Shown piece after piece: positions 1 to 7,079 of a DNA stretch of 64,000 bases; position 1 is the stretch's first letter, and each line of letters starts with the position of its first letter. Source of the stretch: Betaproteobacteria bacterium (GTDB lineage Bacteria; Pseudomonadota; Gammaproteobacteria; Burkholderiales; Casimicrobiaceae); NCBI GenBank assembly GCA_016192065.1, contig JACPUX010000001.1, positions 1 through 64,000 on the forward strand, written 5' to 3'. Made by a program: the position numbers and the translations under genes. The notes under the pieces are model-generated. The model ran no database searches. It saw nothing but the letters and a program-made list of their open reading frames with translations, and was not told the origin of the DNA.

Positions 1-2
1 AA

Positions 3-31
3 GAGCCTGTCCGGAATTTTGTGTGCGAGGC
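3..31 (+). repeat. Left terminal inverted repeat of the IS256-family element
   Basis: This 29-bp sequence matches the reverse complement of 1398-1426 at 21 of 29 positions. It lies 27 bp upstream of the transposase start and probably overlaps the transposase promoter. Confidence 0.75.
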
Positions 32-58
32 ATATCATGAAGCCTGAAAGGAGCATGT

Positions 59-1315
59 ATGCCAAGCAAGACGAGCAAGAAGAAGGCGGCGGTGGAGCTG
101 CCACGTATCCCCAAAGAGGTCATTGACCAGCTGGTGAGCGGGCCGATGACGGCGGAGGCGGTCAATGCCGCCTCGATGGCCTTCAAGAAGGCGCTGATCG
201 AACGCGCCCTGGGGGCCGAACTGAGCCACCACCTGGGCTATCCGCCGGGCGCGGACAAGCCCGCGGATGCCGACAACCATCGCAACGGCGTCAGCAGCAA
301 GACCGTCCTGACCGAGGAAGGGCCGTTGCGCATCGACGTTCCGCGCGACCGGCACGGGCGCTTCGCCCCGATCCTGATCCCCAAGCACGAACGACGCTTC
401 ACCGGCTTCGACGACAAGATCGTCGCCATGTACGCGCGCGGCATGACGATGCGCGAGATTCAGGGCTTCCTGCTCGATCAGTACGGCACCGAGGTGTCGG
501 CCGAATTCATCAGTTCGGTCACCGACGCCGTGATGGCCGAGGTGACGGCCTGGCAGGGCCGGCCATTGGAGGTGATGTACCCGGTGGTCTTCTTCGATGC
601 CCTGCGGGTCAAGATTCGCGAGGATGCGGTGGTGCGCAACAAGGCCATCTACCTGGCCCTGGGCATCCTGCCCGACGGCACGCGCGACATTCTCGGTCTG
701 TGGATCGAAGGCGCCGAAGGGGCCAAGTTCTGGATGAAGGTCTTCAACGATCTCAAGACGCGCGGTGTGGCCGACATCCTGGTCGCGGTCACCGACGGCC
801 TGAAGGGCATGCCCGAGGCGCTGGCGGCGGTGTTTCCCGCGACCACGCTGCAAACCTGCATCGTGCATCTGATCCGCAACAGCCTCGACTACGCCAGTTG
901 GAAAGACCGCAAGGCGCTGGCCGCGGCGATCAAGCCGATCTACACGGCGCCCAGTGCCGAGGCCGCCCTGGCCGAACTCGATGCCTTTGCCGCGGGGGCC
1001 TGGGGACAGAAATTCCCAACCGTCACGGCGGCTTGGCGCCGGGCCTGGGATCGCGTCATCCCCTTCTTTGCCTTCCCGCCGCCGATCCGCAAGGTGATCT
1101 ACACCACCAACGCCATCGAAAGCATCAACGCCCGGCTGCGCAAGATCATCAAGACCCGAGGGCACTTCCCGAGCGACGATGCGGCCACCAAGCTGATCTG
1201 GCTGGCGCTGCGCAACATCACGGCCGACTGGGGCCGCGCCGCAAAGGATTGGAAGGAAGCGATGAACCAATTCGCGATCCTCTATGCCGAGCGCTTCACC
1301 GAGGCCCGGGGTTAG
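59..1315 (+). CDS. IS256-family (mutator-type) transposase
   Basis: This 418-residue protein is of normal length for IS256/mutator-type DDE transposases, which cut and join the ends of their own element by a copy-out mechanism. The family signature is visible in the C-terminal part (YTTNAIESIN...RLRK.I..RGHFP), and the N-terminal part holds the usual helical DNA-binding region followed by the catalytic core (VPRDRHGRF, then FFDALRVKIRE). The start at 59 follows an AAGGAG ribosome-binding site. The reading frame is intact, so the element may still be active. A long open frame on the opposite strand is a codon-bias shadow. Confidence 0.93.
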   Translation: MPSKTSKKKAAVELPRIPKEVIDQLVSGPMTAEAVNAASMAFKKALIERALGAELSHHLGYPPGADKPADADNHRNGVSSKTVLTEEGPLRIDVPRDRHGRFAPILIPKHERRFTGFDDKIVAMYARGMTMREIQGFLLDQYGTEVSAEFISSVTDAVMAEVTAWQGRPLEVMYPVVFFDALRVKIREDAVVRNKAIYLALGILPDGTRDILGLWIEGAEGAKFWMKVFNDLKTRGVADILVAVTDGLKGMPEALAAVFPATTLQTCIVHLIRNSLDYASWKDRKALAAAIKPIYTAPSAEAALAELDAFAAGAWGQKFPTVTAAWRRAWDRVIPFFAFPPPIRKVIYTTNAIESINARLRKIIKTRGHFPSDDAATKLIWLALRNITADWGRAAKDWKEAMNQFAILYAERFTEARG

Positions 1316-1397
1316 AATGAGCACCGACTTTCCCACCGCGCCGCTCGCCTCCGGCCATAAAGGGGCCGGCGGCGGCGCCGTGGAAAAGTCTCCGAGC

Positions 1398-1426
1398 GCC
1401 TCACACACAAAAAATCTGACACTCCC
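1398..1426 (+). repeat. Right terminal inverted repeat of the IS256-family element
   Basis: This 29-bp end is the partner of 3-31, with 21 of 29 positions matching in inverted orientation. The 80 bp between the transposase stop and this repeat hold no further gene. Confidence 0.75.
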
Positions 1427-1445
1427 ATTTCGGTTGGCTTCGTTG

Positions 1446-3152
1446 TCACATCCCCGCCAGCGGCGTGATCGTGCCGCTGGTGTTCGTGGTGTTGCCGCTT
1501 ATGCTGTTGTTGCCGCGGCTGTACAGGGTCGCTCCGGCACCATCTTGCTGAAGCCCCACGGTGTTGCCGCTGACCCTGCTGCGGTCGAGAACAACTTTGG
1601 TCATGCACGACGAGGTCCCAACCACCGAAACGCCAGCCGAGTGAAAACCGATGTCGCTGCGCGAAATTGCCAAGGCTGCGCTACCACCAGAGCAACTCGC
1701 GTAAATACCAGTTCCATTCTTATTGCCTCGGACCACGCTTCGGGTGATGGAAACTTTGCTGGCGCCATCACTAGAGAATTTTTGCACTTCGATGCCCTTG
1801 GAGACATCAAGGAACTTGCTGCGGCTAACGCTGACGCGCTGCACCTTTGAGAGATACATACCGATTGTGTTGTTGCGCAGGAGCGTTTCGCTCACGTTGA
1901 TTTCGGCCCCATTCGTTTCGAGAATTCCATACCCTGAATTGCTGAAGCCGCTGATGACGCAGTTCTCGACATCCAGCTTCGCTCCGGCGGCCGACATGAA
2001 AATGCCCCTGGTCCCGGCCGGCGTGCCTATGCCCCTGATCTGCAGGCCCCGCAGGACCACTCTGATGCTAGGGGTTGCGATAGTGACGGCGTTGCCGCTG
2101 TTCACCGTGATCGCCGCCACCTGCCCCGGCGCGCCCAACAGCGTAACCGAGCGATCCAAGGTCACCCGGCCATATTCGCCGCTTTCGGTGGCAATGATCT
2201 CGCCCCCTGGGACCACGGCGTTCAAAGCCATGGCAAAGGTCTGGCAAGGGGCGGTCACGCTACAGTTGGTCGTTACGTTGGCGTTGGACCCCGTTATAGC
2301 GGCCACAAAGGCGCGCTGTACGCCTGGCGGCGTCACTGGATTCGAAGGCGCGGATTCCGGGCTCCACCCTGAGCTGTTATGGGCGGCCGCGGTGCAGGTG
2401 TAGGTGACGCCATTGGTGAGTCCCGGCACAGCGATCGGCGAGGCACTGCCGGTGGCGGTGTGACTCCCTGGGTTACAAGTGACACGAAAGTTGTCGATGG
2501 CTGTGCTGCCGTTGGCATTTGCGTAAAAGGACACCGTTGCGCTGGAATTGGCTGGCGTTGCTGCACTTACGGTAGGCGCGGGGGGAACCCCTAAAAGATC
2601 AAAATTGTCGAACCCCTGTCCGCCACGCACGAGCCGCGCGTAGTTGGTATTCGCCTTGCCGTAGGCGTGAAGGTCGCCATAGGAGAAAATGACGATCCAC
2701 GCGTAGGCCACGTTCGGAGCGTAGGAGGTAGCCGTCCAAAAGTAGAAACTTGTCGGCGTGTTGGGGAAGAAGGTGGTGTTGATGGCCGGATTATAGCCGC
2801 AAGTCTCGACGATACTTTCCAGTTCCTTCTTATTGGGCAGCCGCCAGTCGCTGTAGCCGGCGAAACTGCTGTCTTTGGCTTTGGTGAGCGCGGCAGCCCA
2901 GGTGTAGGTTGCAGCGCTGCCGGTACAGGTGCTGCCGTCCCACAGCTCGGAGGCGGCTTCGGCGCAGCGCTTCCACATCAGGCCGGTTTTGTTGTGGGTG
3001 ACCGTGCCGTTGCCGTGGTCGTTGTAGTCGGCCGGGGCTTGCAACACCGGGCTATTGGACACCAAAGTCCCGGCTTGGCAGGTCGCCGCGGCCTCGGCGA
3101 GGCCAGAACCCAAAAGTGCGAATAGGGAAAAAAAGCCGCAGGCAAGGCGCAT
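1446..3152 (-). CDS. DGR target protein T1: secreted DUF1566-like domain with internal variable repeat, FN3 and beta-helix
   Basis: A 568-residue exported protein. Residues 1-22 are a signal peptide. Residues about 45-180 form a DUF1566/formylglycine-enzyme-like (C-type-lectin-like) domain with the typical TGLMWKRC, DWRLPNKKEL and ARLVRGG motifs. The variable repeat VR1 encodes residues 143-178 of this domain. Unusually, the protein continues for about 390 residues past the repeat, with a fibronectin type III-like domain (about 190-275) and a repetitive right-handed beta-helix region (about 300-568) full of short V..S.V.G N..GI units. The ATG at 3152 lies one base after the reverse transcriptase stop, and its TCTGGAG ribosome-binding site lies inside the RT gene, so the two are probably translationally coupled. 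Inference: a diversified surface or secreted binding protein. Ligand unknown. Confidence 0.88.
   Translation of the reverse strand: MRLACGFFSLFALLGSGLAEAAATCQAGTLVSNSPVLQAPADYNDHGNGTVTHNKTGLMWKRCAEAASELWDGSTCTGSAATYTWAAALTKAKDSSFAGYSDWRLPNKKELESIVETCGYNPAINTTFFPNTPTSFYFWTATSYAPNVAYAWIVIFSYGDLHAYGKANTNYARLVRGGQGFDNFDLLGVPPAPTVSAATPANSSATVSFYANANGSTAIDNFRVTCNPGSHTATGSASPIAVPGLTNGVTYTCTAAAHNSSGWSPESAPSNPVTPPGVQRAFVAAITGSNANVTTNCSVTAPCQTFAMALNAVVPGGEIIATESGEYGRVTLDRSVTLLGAPGQVAAITVNSGNAVTIATPSIRVVLRGLQIRGIGTPAGTRGIFMSAAGAKLDVENCVISGFSNSGYGILETNGAEINVSETLLRNNTIGMYLSKVQRVSVSRSKFLDVSKGIEVQKFSSDGASKVSITRSVVRGNKNGTGIYASCSGGSAALAISRSDIGFHSAGVSVVGTSSCMTKVVLDRSRVSGNTVGLQQDGAGATLYSRGNNSISGNTTNTSGTITPLAGM
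2619..2727 (-). repeat. DGR variable repeat VR1 (inside T1)
   Basis: This 109-bp segment aligns without gaps to the template repeat at 4697-4805. It differs at 11 positions, all of which are A in the template on the coding strand (T on the plus strand). They change nine residues: N to Y, I, S, Y, D, H, Y and G, and T to A. The last 23 bases in coding direction (the GC-rich CTACGCGCGG...TGGCG end) are identical in all three copies and are the likely initiation-of-mutagenic-homing site. Confidence 0.96.
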
Positions 3153-3153
3153 G

Positions 3154-4677
3154 TCAAACTCCAGAGACAGATTGAGGCAAGGTTGCGGAGCCGCCCTCCG
3201 CGGGATAAAACGCTTCGGCCACCACGCGCCGCTTGAGGCGGCGGCGCAAGGCGGCTTCTTGTTCGATACGCACATAGGCTTGGCCGGCTTGGCGCAGCCG
3301 GCGCAAAAAATGCGGCAGGCGCGCTGCGGCCAGGGTTTGCGGCTGCAGCGCCGCGGGCGGCCAGAGCTCGTACTCGCAACCCTTGCGCAGCGCCAGCAGC
3401 GCCTGCGGAAATTGCCGCCGAAACCACTTGATTTGGCCGGCAAAGCAGCGCGCGTCTGGCGGGGCAAAACATGCCAGCAGGCACCCGCGCGCGGGGTCGA
3501 TGCGCAAGGCGCTCTCCAACCAGGTGTGGCGGGCGGCCAGACCTTCGAGCAAGCGGCGGCTGGCAGCGTGGCGCAAGTGCCCCAAGGTGCTGGCCAAGGT
3601 GGCACGCAAGTGCTCTCGCGCCGGGGCCGGCCAGGTGATGCGGCGGCCCGTGGCGTCCTCCCGCACGCGCTGGGCACGGGCTTGGGTGAGCCGCTTTTCG
3701 GCTTGGTCAAGCACGCGCCGCCGCGGCAGCTTATAGGTGCGTCGCACCGCATAACCCAAAAAATTGATGCCCTGGCCGGTGGCTTGCGGTTCGGCCACCA
3801 CCTTGAGCGCCAAAAACAACTCCTGGGCCAAGAAATTGGCAATGGCCTCGCGCCAGGCGATCAGTTGTCTGGCATCGGTATGCAAGAGCACAAAATCATC
3901 CACATAGCGCAGATAAAAGCGACAGCGCAGCTCATGTTTGACGAATTGATCCAGGCGGTCGAGGTAGACATTGGCAAAAAATTGGCTGGTCAAGTTGCCT
4001 ATGGGCAAACCGCAACCCGGCGCGGCGTTTTTTAAGCGCTTGTGCGCCGGCACATGCCGGAAGGCGGCCTCGCTGCCGCGCACCCGCGCTCGCACGGCGG
4101 GTTCGCGGGTCAGCAGCACTCGGGTCAACCAAAGGCAGGTATTGATTTCGCGATGCTGGGCGGGCAGGGTGTCGGGGTTGGCGCCGCGGCCTGGGGTTTT
4201 GGCACCGCGCCAGTACCGCTGGGCACGGGCTTGCACCAATCCCAACAAAGTGCCACGGTCAATGGAGTTGAAAAAGTTGGCAATATCGAGCTGCAAGTAA
4301 TAGGCCTTGACGCGGCCACTGCGAGTCACCTGCTGCAAAAAGTCGTGCAAGCGCGCCACCGCGGCATGGGTGCCCTTGCCGCGCCGGTTGGCGTAGCTGT
4401 CGTACAAAAAAGCCGGTTCGAACCAGGCTTCTAGGCGCGGCACCAGCCAGTGGTGCACCACGCGGTCGGCAAACGAGGCGGCATGGATTTCGCGCGGCTT
4501 GGGGTGGTTCACCGCAAAACACAGCGTCGGGCCAGGGCGCCAAGTGCGGGCGTTGAGGGTGTTGCGCAAGTCCAGCAGGTGATCGAGCAGCCTGGCCGCA
4601 AAATCCAGGGCATGATGCGTTTGGCGCTTGCCACGCCGGCACGCGAGGTAAGCCGCGTACAGATCGCGCAAGCACAC
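3154..4677 (-). CDS. DGR reverse transcriptase with MutS-I-like C-terminal domain
   Basis: An RNA-directed DNA polymerase of 507 residues that copies the template repeat RNA with errors at adenines. The DGR-type signature is clear: LRDLYAAYLACRRGKR at residues 3-18, IGNLTSQ at 226-232 (in place of the QGxxxSP of intron RTs), and the catalytic YVDD at 258-261. The protein is longer than a minimal DGR RT. Its last 100 or so residues (IKWFRRQFPQALLALRKG, then YELWPP) resemble the mobile MutS domain I fused to some DGR RTs; this assignment is by eye. The frame stays open upstream through the template repeat. GTG at 4677 was chosen because family members start just before DLY; GTG at 4704 is an alternative. 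The gene lies 19 bp after TR and one base before T1. Confidence 0.93.
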   Translation of the reverse strand: MCLRDLYAAYLACRRGKRQTHHALDFAARLLDHLLDLRNTLNARTWRPGPTLCFAVNHPKPREIHAASFADRVVHHWLVPRLEAWFEPAFLYDSYANRRGKGTHAAVARLHDFLQQVTRSGRVKAYYLQLDIANFFNSIDRGTLLGLVQARAQRYWRGAKTPGRGANPDTLPAQHREINTCLWLTRVLLTREPAVRARVRGSEAAFRHVPAHKRLKNAAPGCGLPIGNLTSQFFANVYLDRLDQFVKHELRCRFYLRYVDDFVLLHTDARQLIAWREAIANFLAQELFLALKVVAEPQATGQGINFLGYAVRRTYKLPRRRVLDQAEKRLTQARAQRVREDATGRRITWPAPAREHLRATLASTLGHLRHAASRRLLEGLAARHTWLESALRIDPARGCLLACFAPPDARCFAGQIKWFRRQFPQALLALRKGCEYELWPPAALQPQTLAAARLPHFLRRLRQAGQAYVRIEQEAALRRRLKRRVVAEAFYPAEGGSATLPQSVSGV

Positions 4678-4696
4678 CGGCCCCGCAGCGCCACTT

Positions 4697-4805
4697 TCCG
4701 CCACGCACGAGCCGCGCGTAGTTGGTATTCGTCTTGTTGTTGGCGTTAAGGTTGCCATTGTTGAAATTGACGATCCACGCGTTGGCCACGTTCGGAGCGT
4801 AGGAG
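4697..4805 (-). repeat. DGR template repeat (TR)
   Basis: This 109-bp repeat matches VR1 and VR2 end to end. Thirty of its 109 coding-strand bases are A, clustered in AAC and AAT codons, so in the VR frame it would read as an asparagine-rich peptide (FNNGNLNANNKTNTNY). That codon choice maximises residue diversity when A is randomised and is typical of DGR templates. It is intergenic except for overlap with the end of the avd frame. It directly precedes the reverse transcriptase, as in known cassettes with the order VR, avd, TR, RT. Confidence 0.96.
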
Positions 4806-5543
4806 CAAACACTCCTGACCCAGGTGCTTGCCGAGTGCCTGGACGGCAGCGCCTTGGCGCTGGGCCGCCCCCGCCCACTCCAGCGCCCGGACAGCCTTGC
4901 GGTAGCCCAAGCGGTTTGCTTCTACTCCCACACCGCCTTGGCGGGCGTTACCGGTGCGGGGGTGACCTGAGTGCACAGTGGTATAGGCACACGGCGGCAT
5001 TCTTTTGGGAAATGCGCCTGCTGGCCTTGCCGCGGCCAAGGCCGCTCCCAAGGCCGCCGCTTGGCACCAGCCCCCTTGGGAACAACCCTTCGCCCCAGCC
5101 CGCGGCCTGGCGCCCGCGAGCGCCGAAGCGGCGCCAGACCCTGGGCCGCCACCTTGCGATGCACCGCTACCCGGAGTACTAGAGGAAGCCGGGCCGCCGC
5201 CGTGGGCGCGGCGCCAGCCGGCGCATTGCCGGCCCAAAGCGACCACAATTTCGGCGGCTTGTTCAAAAACCTTGAAAGAAGCAAAAGCACGCACTTCTTT
5301 ACCCAACTGAATGAGCAGCTTCAGTTCCTCGATGGCCAGGGCCAAGCGTTCCAAAGCCAGGCCGCGAGTTTCCGCAGCCGCATTGGCGGCCACCACCGCG
5401 CGGCAGACCGCGTAGGCTTGGCGCCGCAAGTCGGTGCCCAAGGCGTATTTGTGATAACGCGGAAAACGGCGCACCGCCTCTTCCAAAAGCGTGGTCAGCG
5501 CCATGGCGTCTTTCCAGATCGGTAGGTGATCGTACCGTGCCAT
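4746..5543 (-). CDS. avd: Avd-like DGR accessory protein (four-helix bundle) with long low-complexity tail
   Basis: Residues 1 to about 118 look like the four-helix-bundle Avd/S23-type accessory proteins of DGRs. They start MARYDHLPIWKDAM and include the helices FPRYHKYALGTDLRRQ, AIEELKLLIQLGKE and FKVFEQAAEIVVALGRQ. Avd forms a pentamer that binds the reverse transcriptase and template RNA and is needed for homing. The frame continues to 265 residues with a Gly/Ala/Ser/Pro-rich stretch and a further 70 residues, and its stop codon lies inside the template repeat (TAA at 4748-4746). Family members are usually about 120-130 residues, so the tail may be a genuine extension or a relic. ATG at 5543 follows a weak CAGGGTG site. 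It lies 22 bp after the T2 stop. Confidence 0.8.
   Translation of the reverse strand: MARYDHLPIWKDAMALTTLLEEAVRRFPRYHKYALGTDLRRQAYAVCRAVVAANAAAETRGLALERLALAIEELKLLIQLGKEVRAFASFKVFEQAAEIVVALGRQCAGWRRAHGGGPASSSTPGSGASQGGGPGSGAASALAGARPRAGAKGCSQGGWCQAAALGAALAAARPAGAFPKRMPPCAYTTVHSGHPRTGNARQGGVGVEANRLGYRKAVRALEWAGAAQRQGAAVQALGKHLGQECLLLRSERGQRVDRQFQQWQP
4801..4816 (-). other. Short hairpin at the 5' border of the template repeat
   Basis: An AGGAG/CTCCT inverted repeat with a six-base loop begins at the last five bases of the template repeat and ends just upstream of it in the transcription direction. Structure around TR is known to matter for cDNA priming in characterised DGRs, but this stem is short and its role here is a guess. 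Confidence 0.35.
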
Positions 5544-5565
5544 GATGAACACCCTGCTAAAGAGT

Positions 5566-6453
5566 CTAAAACTGTCCGCCACGCACGAGCCGCGCGTAGT
5601 AGGTATTCGCCTTGCTGCTGGCGTTAAGGTAGCCATAGTTGAAATTGACGATCCACGCGCTGGCCACGTTCGGAGCGTAGGAGTTCGCCGACCAGTTGTG
5701 ATAAGACGTCGGAGTGTTGGGAAAATGGCCGCCATCGATCGCCGGGTTGTAAGTGCCCGCATGTACCAAGGTAGAAAGCTCTCGGTAACTGGGCAGTCGC
5801 CAATCGCTAGCCCCGCACAAGCTGGCCGCGTTCACCGCCGCGACATAGTTCTGGGTATTGCATAAATTGCTATAGCCCGAGAGCGTGCCGTTGCAGGTGT
5901 TGCTCCCGGTGCTGCCGGCGTTACCGGAATTGCTGCCGCCATCGCTGTTGTACCAGGTGTACCTGTTGTTCAGTTCGCGCAAGCCCGGCGTGGCGTCGTG
6001 GGTTTTGACTTCCCAAGTGAGTTGGGTAATGTTGTCGGTGACGCAGGACCATTTGGTGCCGGCCGCTTCGCTGCCGCTGTCGTAGCCGCCACTTGTGGCC
6101 CAGGTGCCATTCTGGATGGCCAGCGGGTTGCCGGAGGCATCGAGCTTGGTGTAATCGAAACCCTTTTGGCCGGCCCCGGTTTTGGCGAAGGCGCCTTGGG
6201 CAAAGGCGGGGTCGCGGCCGAAGCGGCCGTCTTGACGGGGGTAAGTGCTGCCATCACCGGTGTTGCTGGTGTCGCAAGCGACCATGCTGGAGCCGTTGTA
6301 GCAGGTGTCTTGCCCGGTGTCGGGCAGGCCCGCAGCTTGGGCGGTGGGCAAGCTCAACCCACTCGCCAGCGCCAGTGCCCAGAATGAAACGCGGCGCAGG
6401 TCGATGGCCGCGTGTGCGCGAAGGCCCAACAAAGGCCAAGGGTGAAAACTCAT
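5566..6453 (-). CDS. DGR target protein T2: secreted DUF1566-like domain with C-terminal variable repeat
   Basis: A 295-residue exported protein. Residues 1-40 contain a signal peptide (LALASGLSLPTAQA). A region rich in Gly, Ser, Asn and Thr follows, with TYPRQDGRFGRDPAF. A DUF1566/C-type-lectin-like domain ends the protein, with QLTWEVK, DWRLPSYREL and ARLVRGG motifs. The variable repeat VR2 encodes residues 258-293, leaving only Gln-Phe before the stop, which is the usual layout of a DGR target. The ATG at 6453 follows a CGGAG site 11 bases upstream. It is the first gene of the cassette, and avd starts 22 bp downstream. Inference: a secreted or surface-displayed diversified binding protein. 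It is related to T1 only in the lectin-like part. Confidence 0.9.
   Translation of the reverse strand: MSFHPWPLLGLRAHAAIDLRRVSFWALALASGLSLPTAQAAGLPDTGQDTCYNGSSMVACDTSNTGDGSTYPRQDGRFGRDPAFAQGAFAKTGAGQKGFDYTKLDASGNPLAIQNGTWATSGGYDSGSEAAGTKWSCVTDNITQLTWEVKTHDATPGLRELNNRYTWYNSDGGSNSGNAGSTGSNTCNGTLSGYSNLCNTQNYVAAVNAASLCGASDWRLPSYRELSTLVHAGTYNPAIDGGHFPNTPTSYHNWSANSYAPNVASAWIVNFNYGYLNASSKANTYYARLVRGGQF
5575..5683 (-). repeat. DGR variable repeat VR2 (3' end of T2)
   Basis: This 109-bp copy of the template repeat carries seven substitutions, all at template adenines of the coding strand. It changes N to S, Y, Y, S, S and Y, and T to A. The GC-rich 3' end shared with TR and VR1 is unchanged and ends two codons before the stop. 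Confidence 0.96.
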
Positions 6454-6770
6454 GGCAAGTACTCCGTCAATCGAGTGGAAAGCGAAAGGCCGAGCCGGGT
6501 TTGGCAATGGTTTGCGGGTTGGCTGCGCGGCGCTGGAAAGGTGTTGCGGTTTGCCCAGCGCAGAGGCCAAGGGTGGACCGCGCCTTGCGACGTGTTCTGA
6601 CGCGTGTTTTCCGGGAGTGCGAGCTTCATGGGGCGGCGCGCGGCTGGCGACGCGGGGGGCACTTCCGGGCGATGGGCGCAAGGCGGCCGCGCCCAACGAC
6701 GGGGCGGCACTTCTGTTCCTTGTTCTTCATGGATCGGACGCATCGCTTCCTCCTCGGCGCGATTTCAATC

Positions 6771-6797
6771 GATCCGGCTTTCGCTCCTACCAGCGAA
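6771..6797 (+). repeat. 27-bp direct repeat with internal palindrome, copy 1
   Basis: The sequence GATCC(G/T)GCTTTCGCTCCTACCAGCGAA occurs here and at 7676-7702 with one mismatch. Each copy contains the palindrome TTCGCT-N6-AGCGAA. The pair flanks the toxin-antitoxin module. The palindrome suggests a REP-like repeat, but the genome-wide copy number is unknown. Confidence 0.8.
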
Positions 6798-7038
6798 CCG
6801 CCTCATGCGCTGCGGGCTTTTTTCCAGCGCGAGGGCGGACGGAAAGCTTATGCTTGAAAACCGGCGATCGTCAAGGGCGAGTCTTATCTAACGAGGTATG
6901 AGCCTGAAAGGATGGCCGCGTTTCCACCGAGGTATGAGCCTGGAGGGGGAACAGCATTGGGGACGTACCCCTAATAACGCGCGCGGTCCCTTTAGCAGAT
7001 GCCCCTTCATCATCACTGATGACGCTAATACTAACAAC

Positions 7039-7046
7039 GTATATAC
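7039..7046. promoter_or_regulatory. Candidate toxin-antitoxin operator
   Basis: The perfect palindrome GTATATAC lies 33 bp upstream of the antitoxin start in a locally AT-rich stretch. Ribbon-helix-helix antitoxins usually bind short palindromes over their own promoter. The match is short, so this is only suggestive. Confidence 0.35.
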
Positions 7047-7079
7047 TTGGTCTGTACGCAAGACATCAGGAGGCGCGCC

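Larger units (their letters stand above)
3..1426 (+). mobile_element. IS256-family insertion sequence
   Basis: A single transposase gene lies between imperfect terminal inverted repeats at 3-31 and 1398-1426. The right end read in reverse complement matches the left end at 21 of 29 positions, including a shared run ending in GTGTG.GAGGC. This one-gene layout of about 1.4 kb with 25-30 bp ends is usual for IS256-family elements. The target-site duplication cannot be checked because only two bases lie outside the left end. The right end stops 20 bp before the stop codon of the DGR target gene T1, so the element sits directly against the DGR cassette. Confidence 0.85.
6454..7079. other. Intergenic region between the DGR and the toxin-antitoxin pair
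   Basis: No convincing gene was seen in these 626 bp; the open frames present lack a family resemblance or a good start. The region should contain the DGR promoter (minus strand) and the toxin-antitoxin promoter (plus strand). It holds a 15-bp direct repeat (6892-6906 and 6928-6942, CGAGGTATGAGCCTG) and one copy of a 27-bp repeat that recurs after the toxin gene. Confidence 0.6.

Noticed and set aside
35..1408. Long minus-strand open frame (457 codons) opposite the transposase
   Set aside because: It mirrors the codon pattern of the IS256 transposase on the plus strand and shows no family resemblance; a GC-rich shadow frame.
3153..3842. Upstream extension of the T1 open frame
   Set aside because: The frame is open through the reverse transcriptase in a different phase and has no domain there; the signal peptide and ribosome-binding site put the start at 3152.
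3055..4035. Plus-strand open frame opposite the reverse transcriptase
   Set aside because: Antisense shadow of the RT gene with no recognisable domain.
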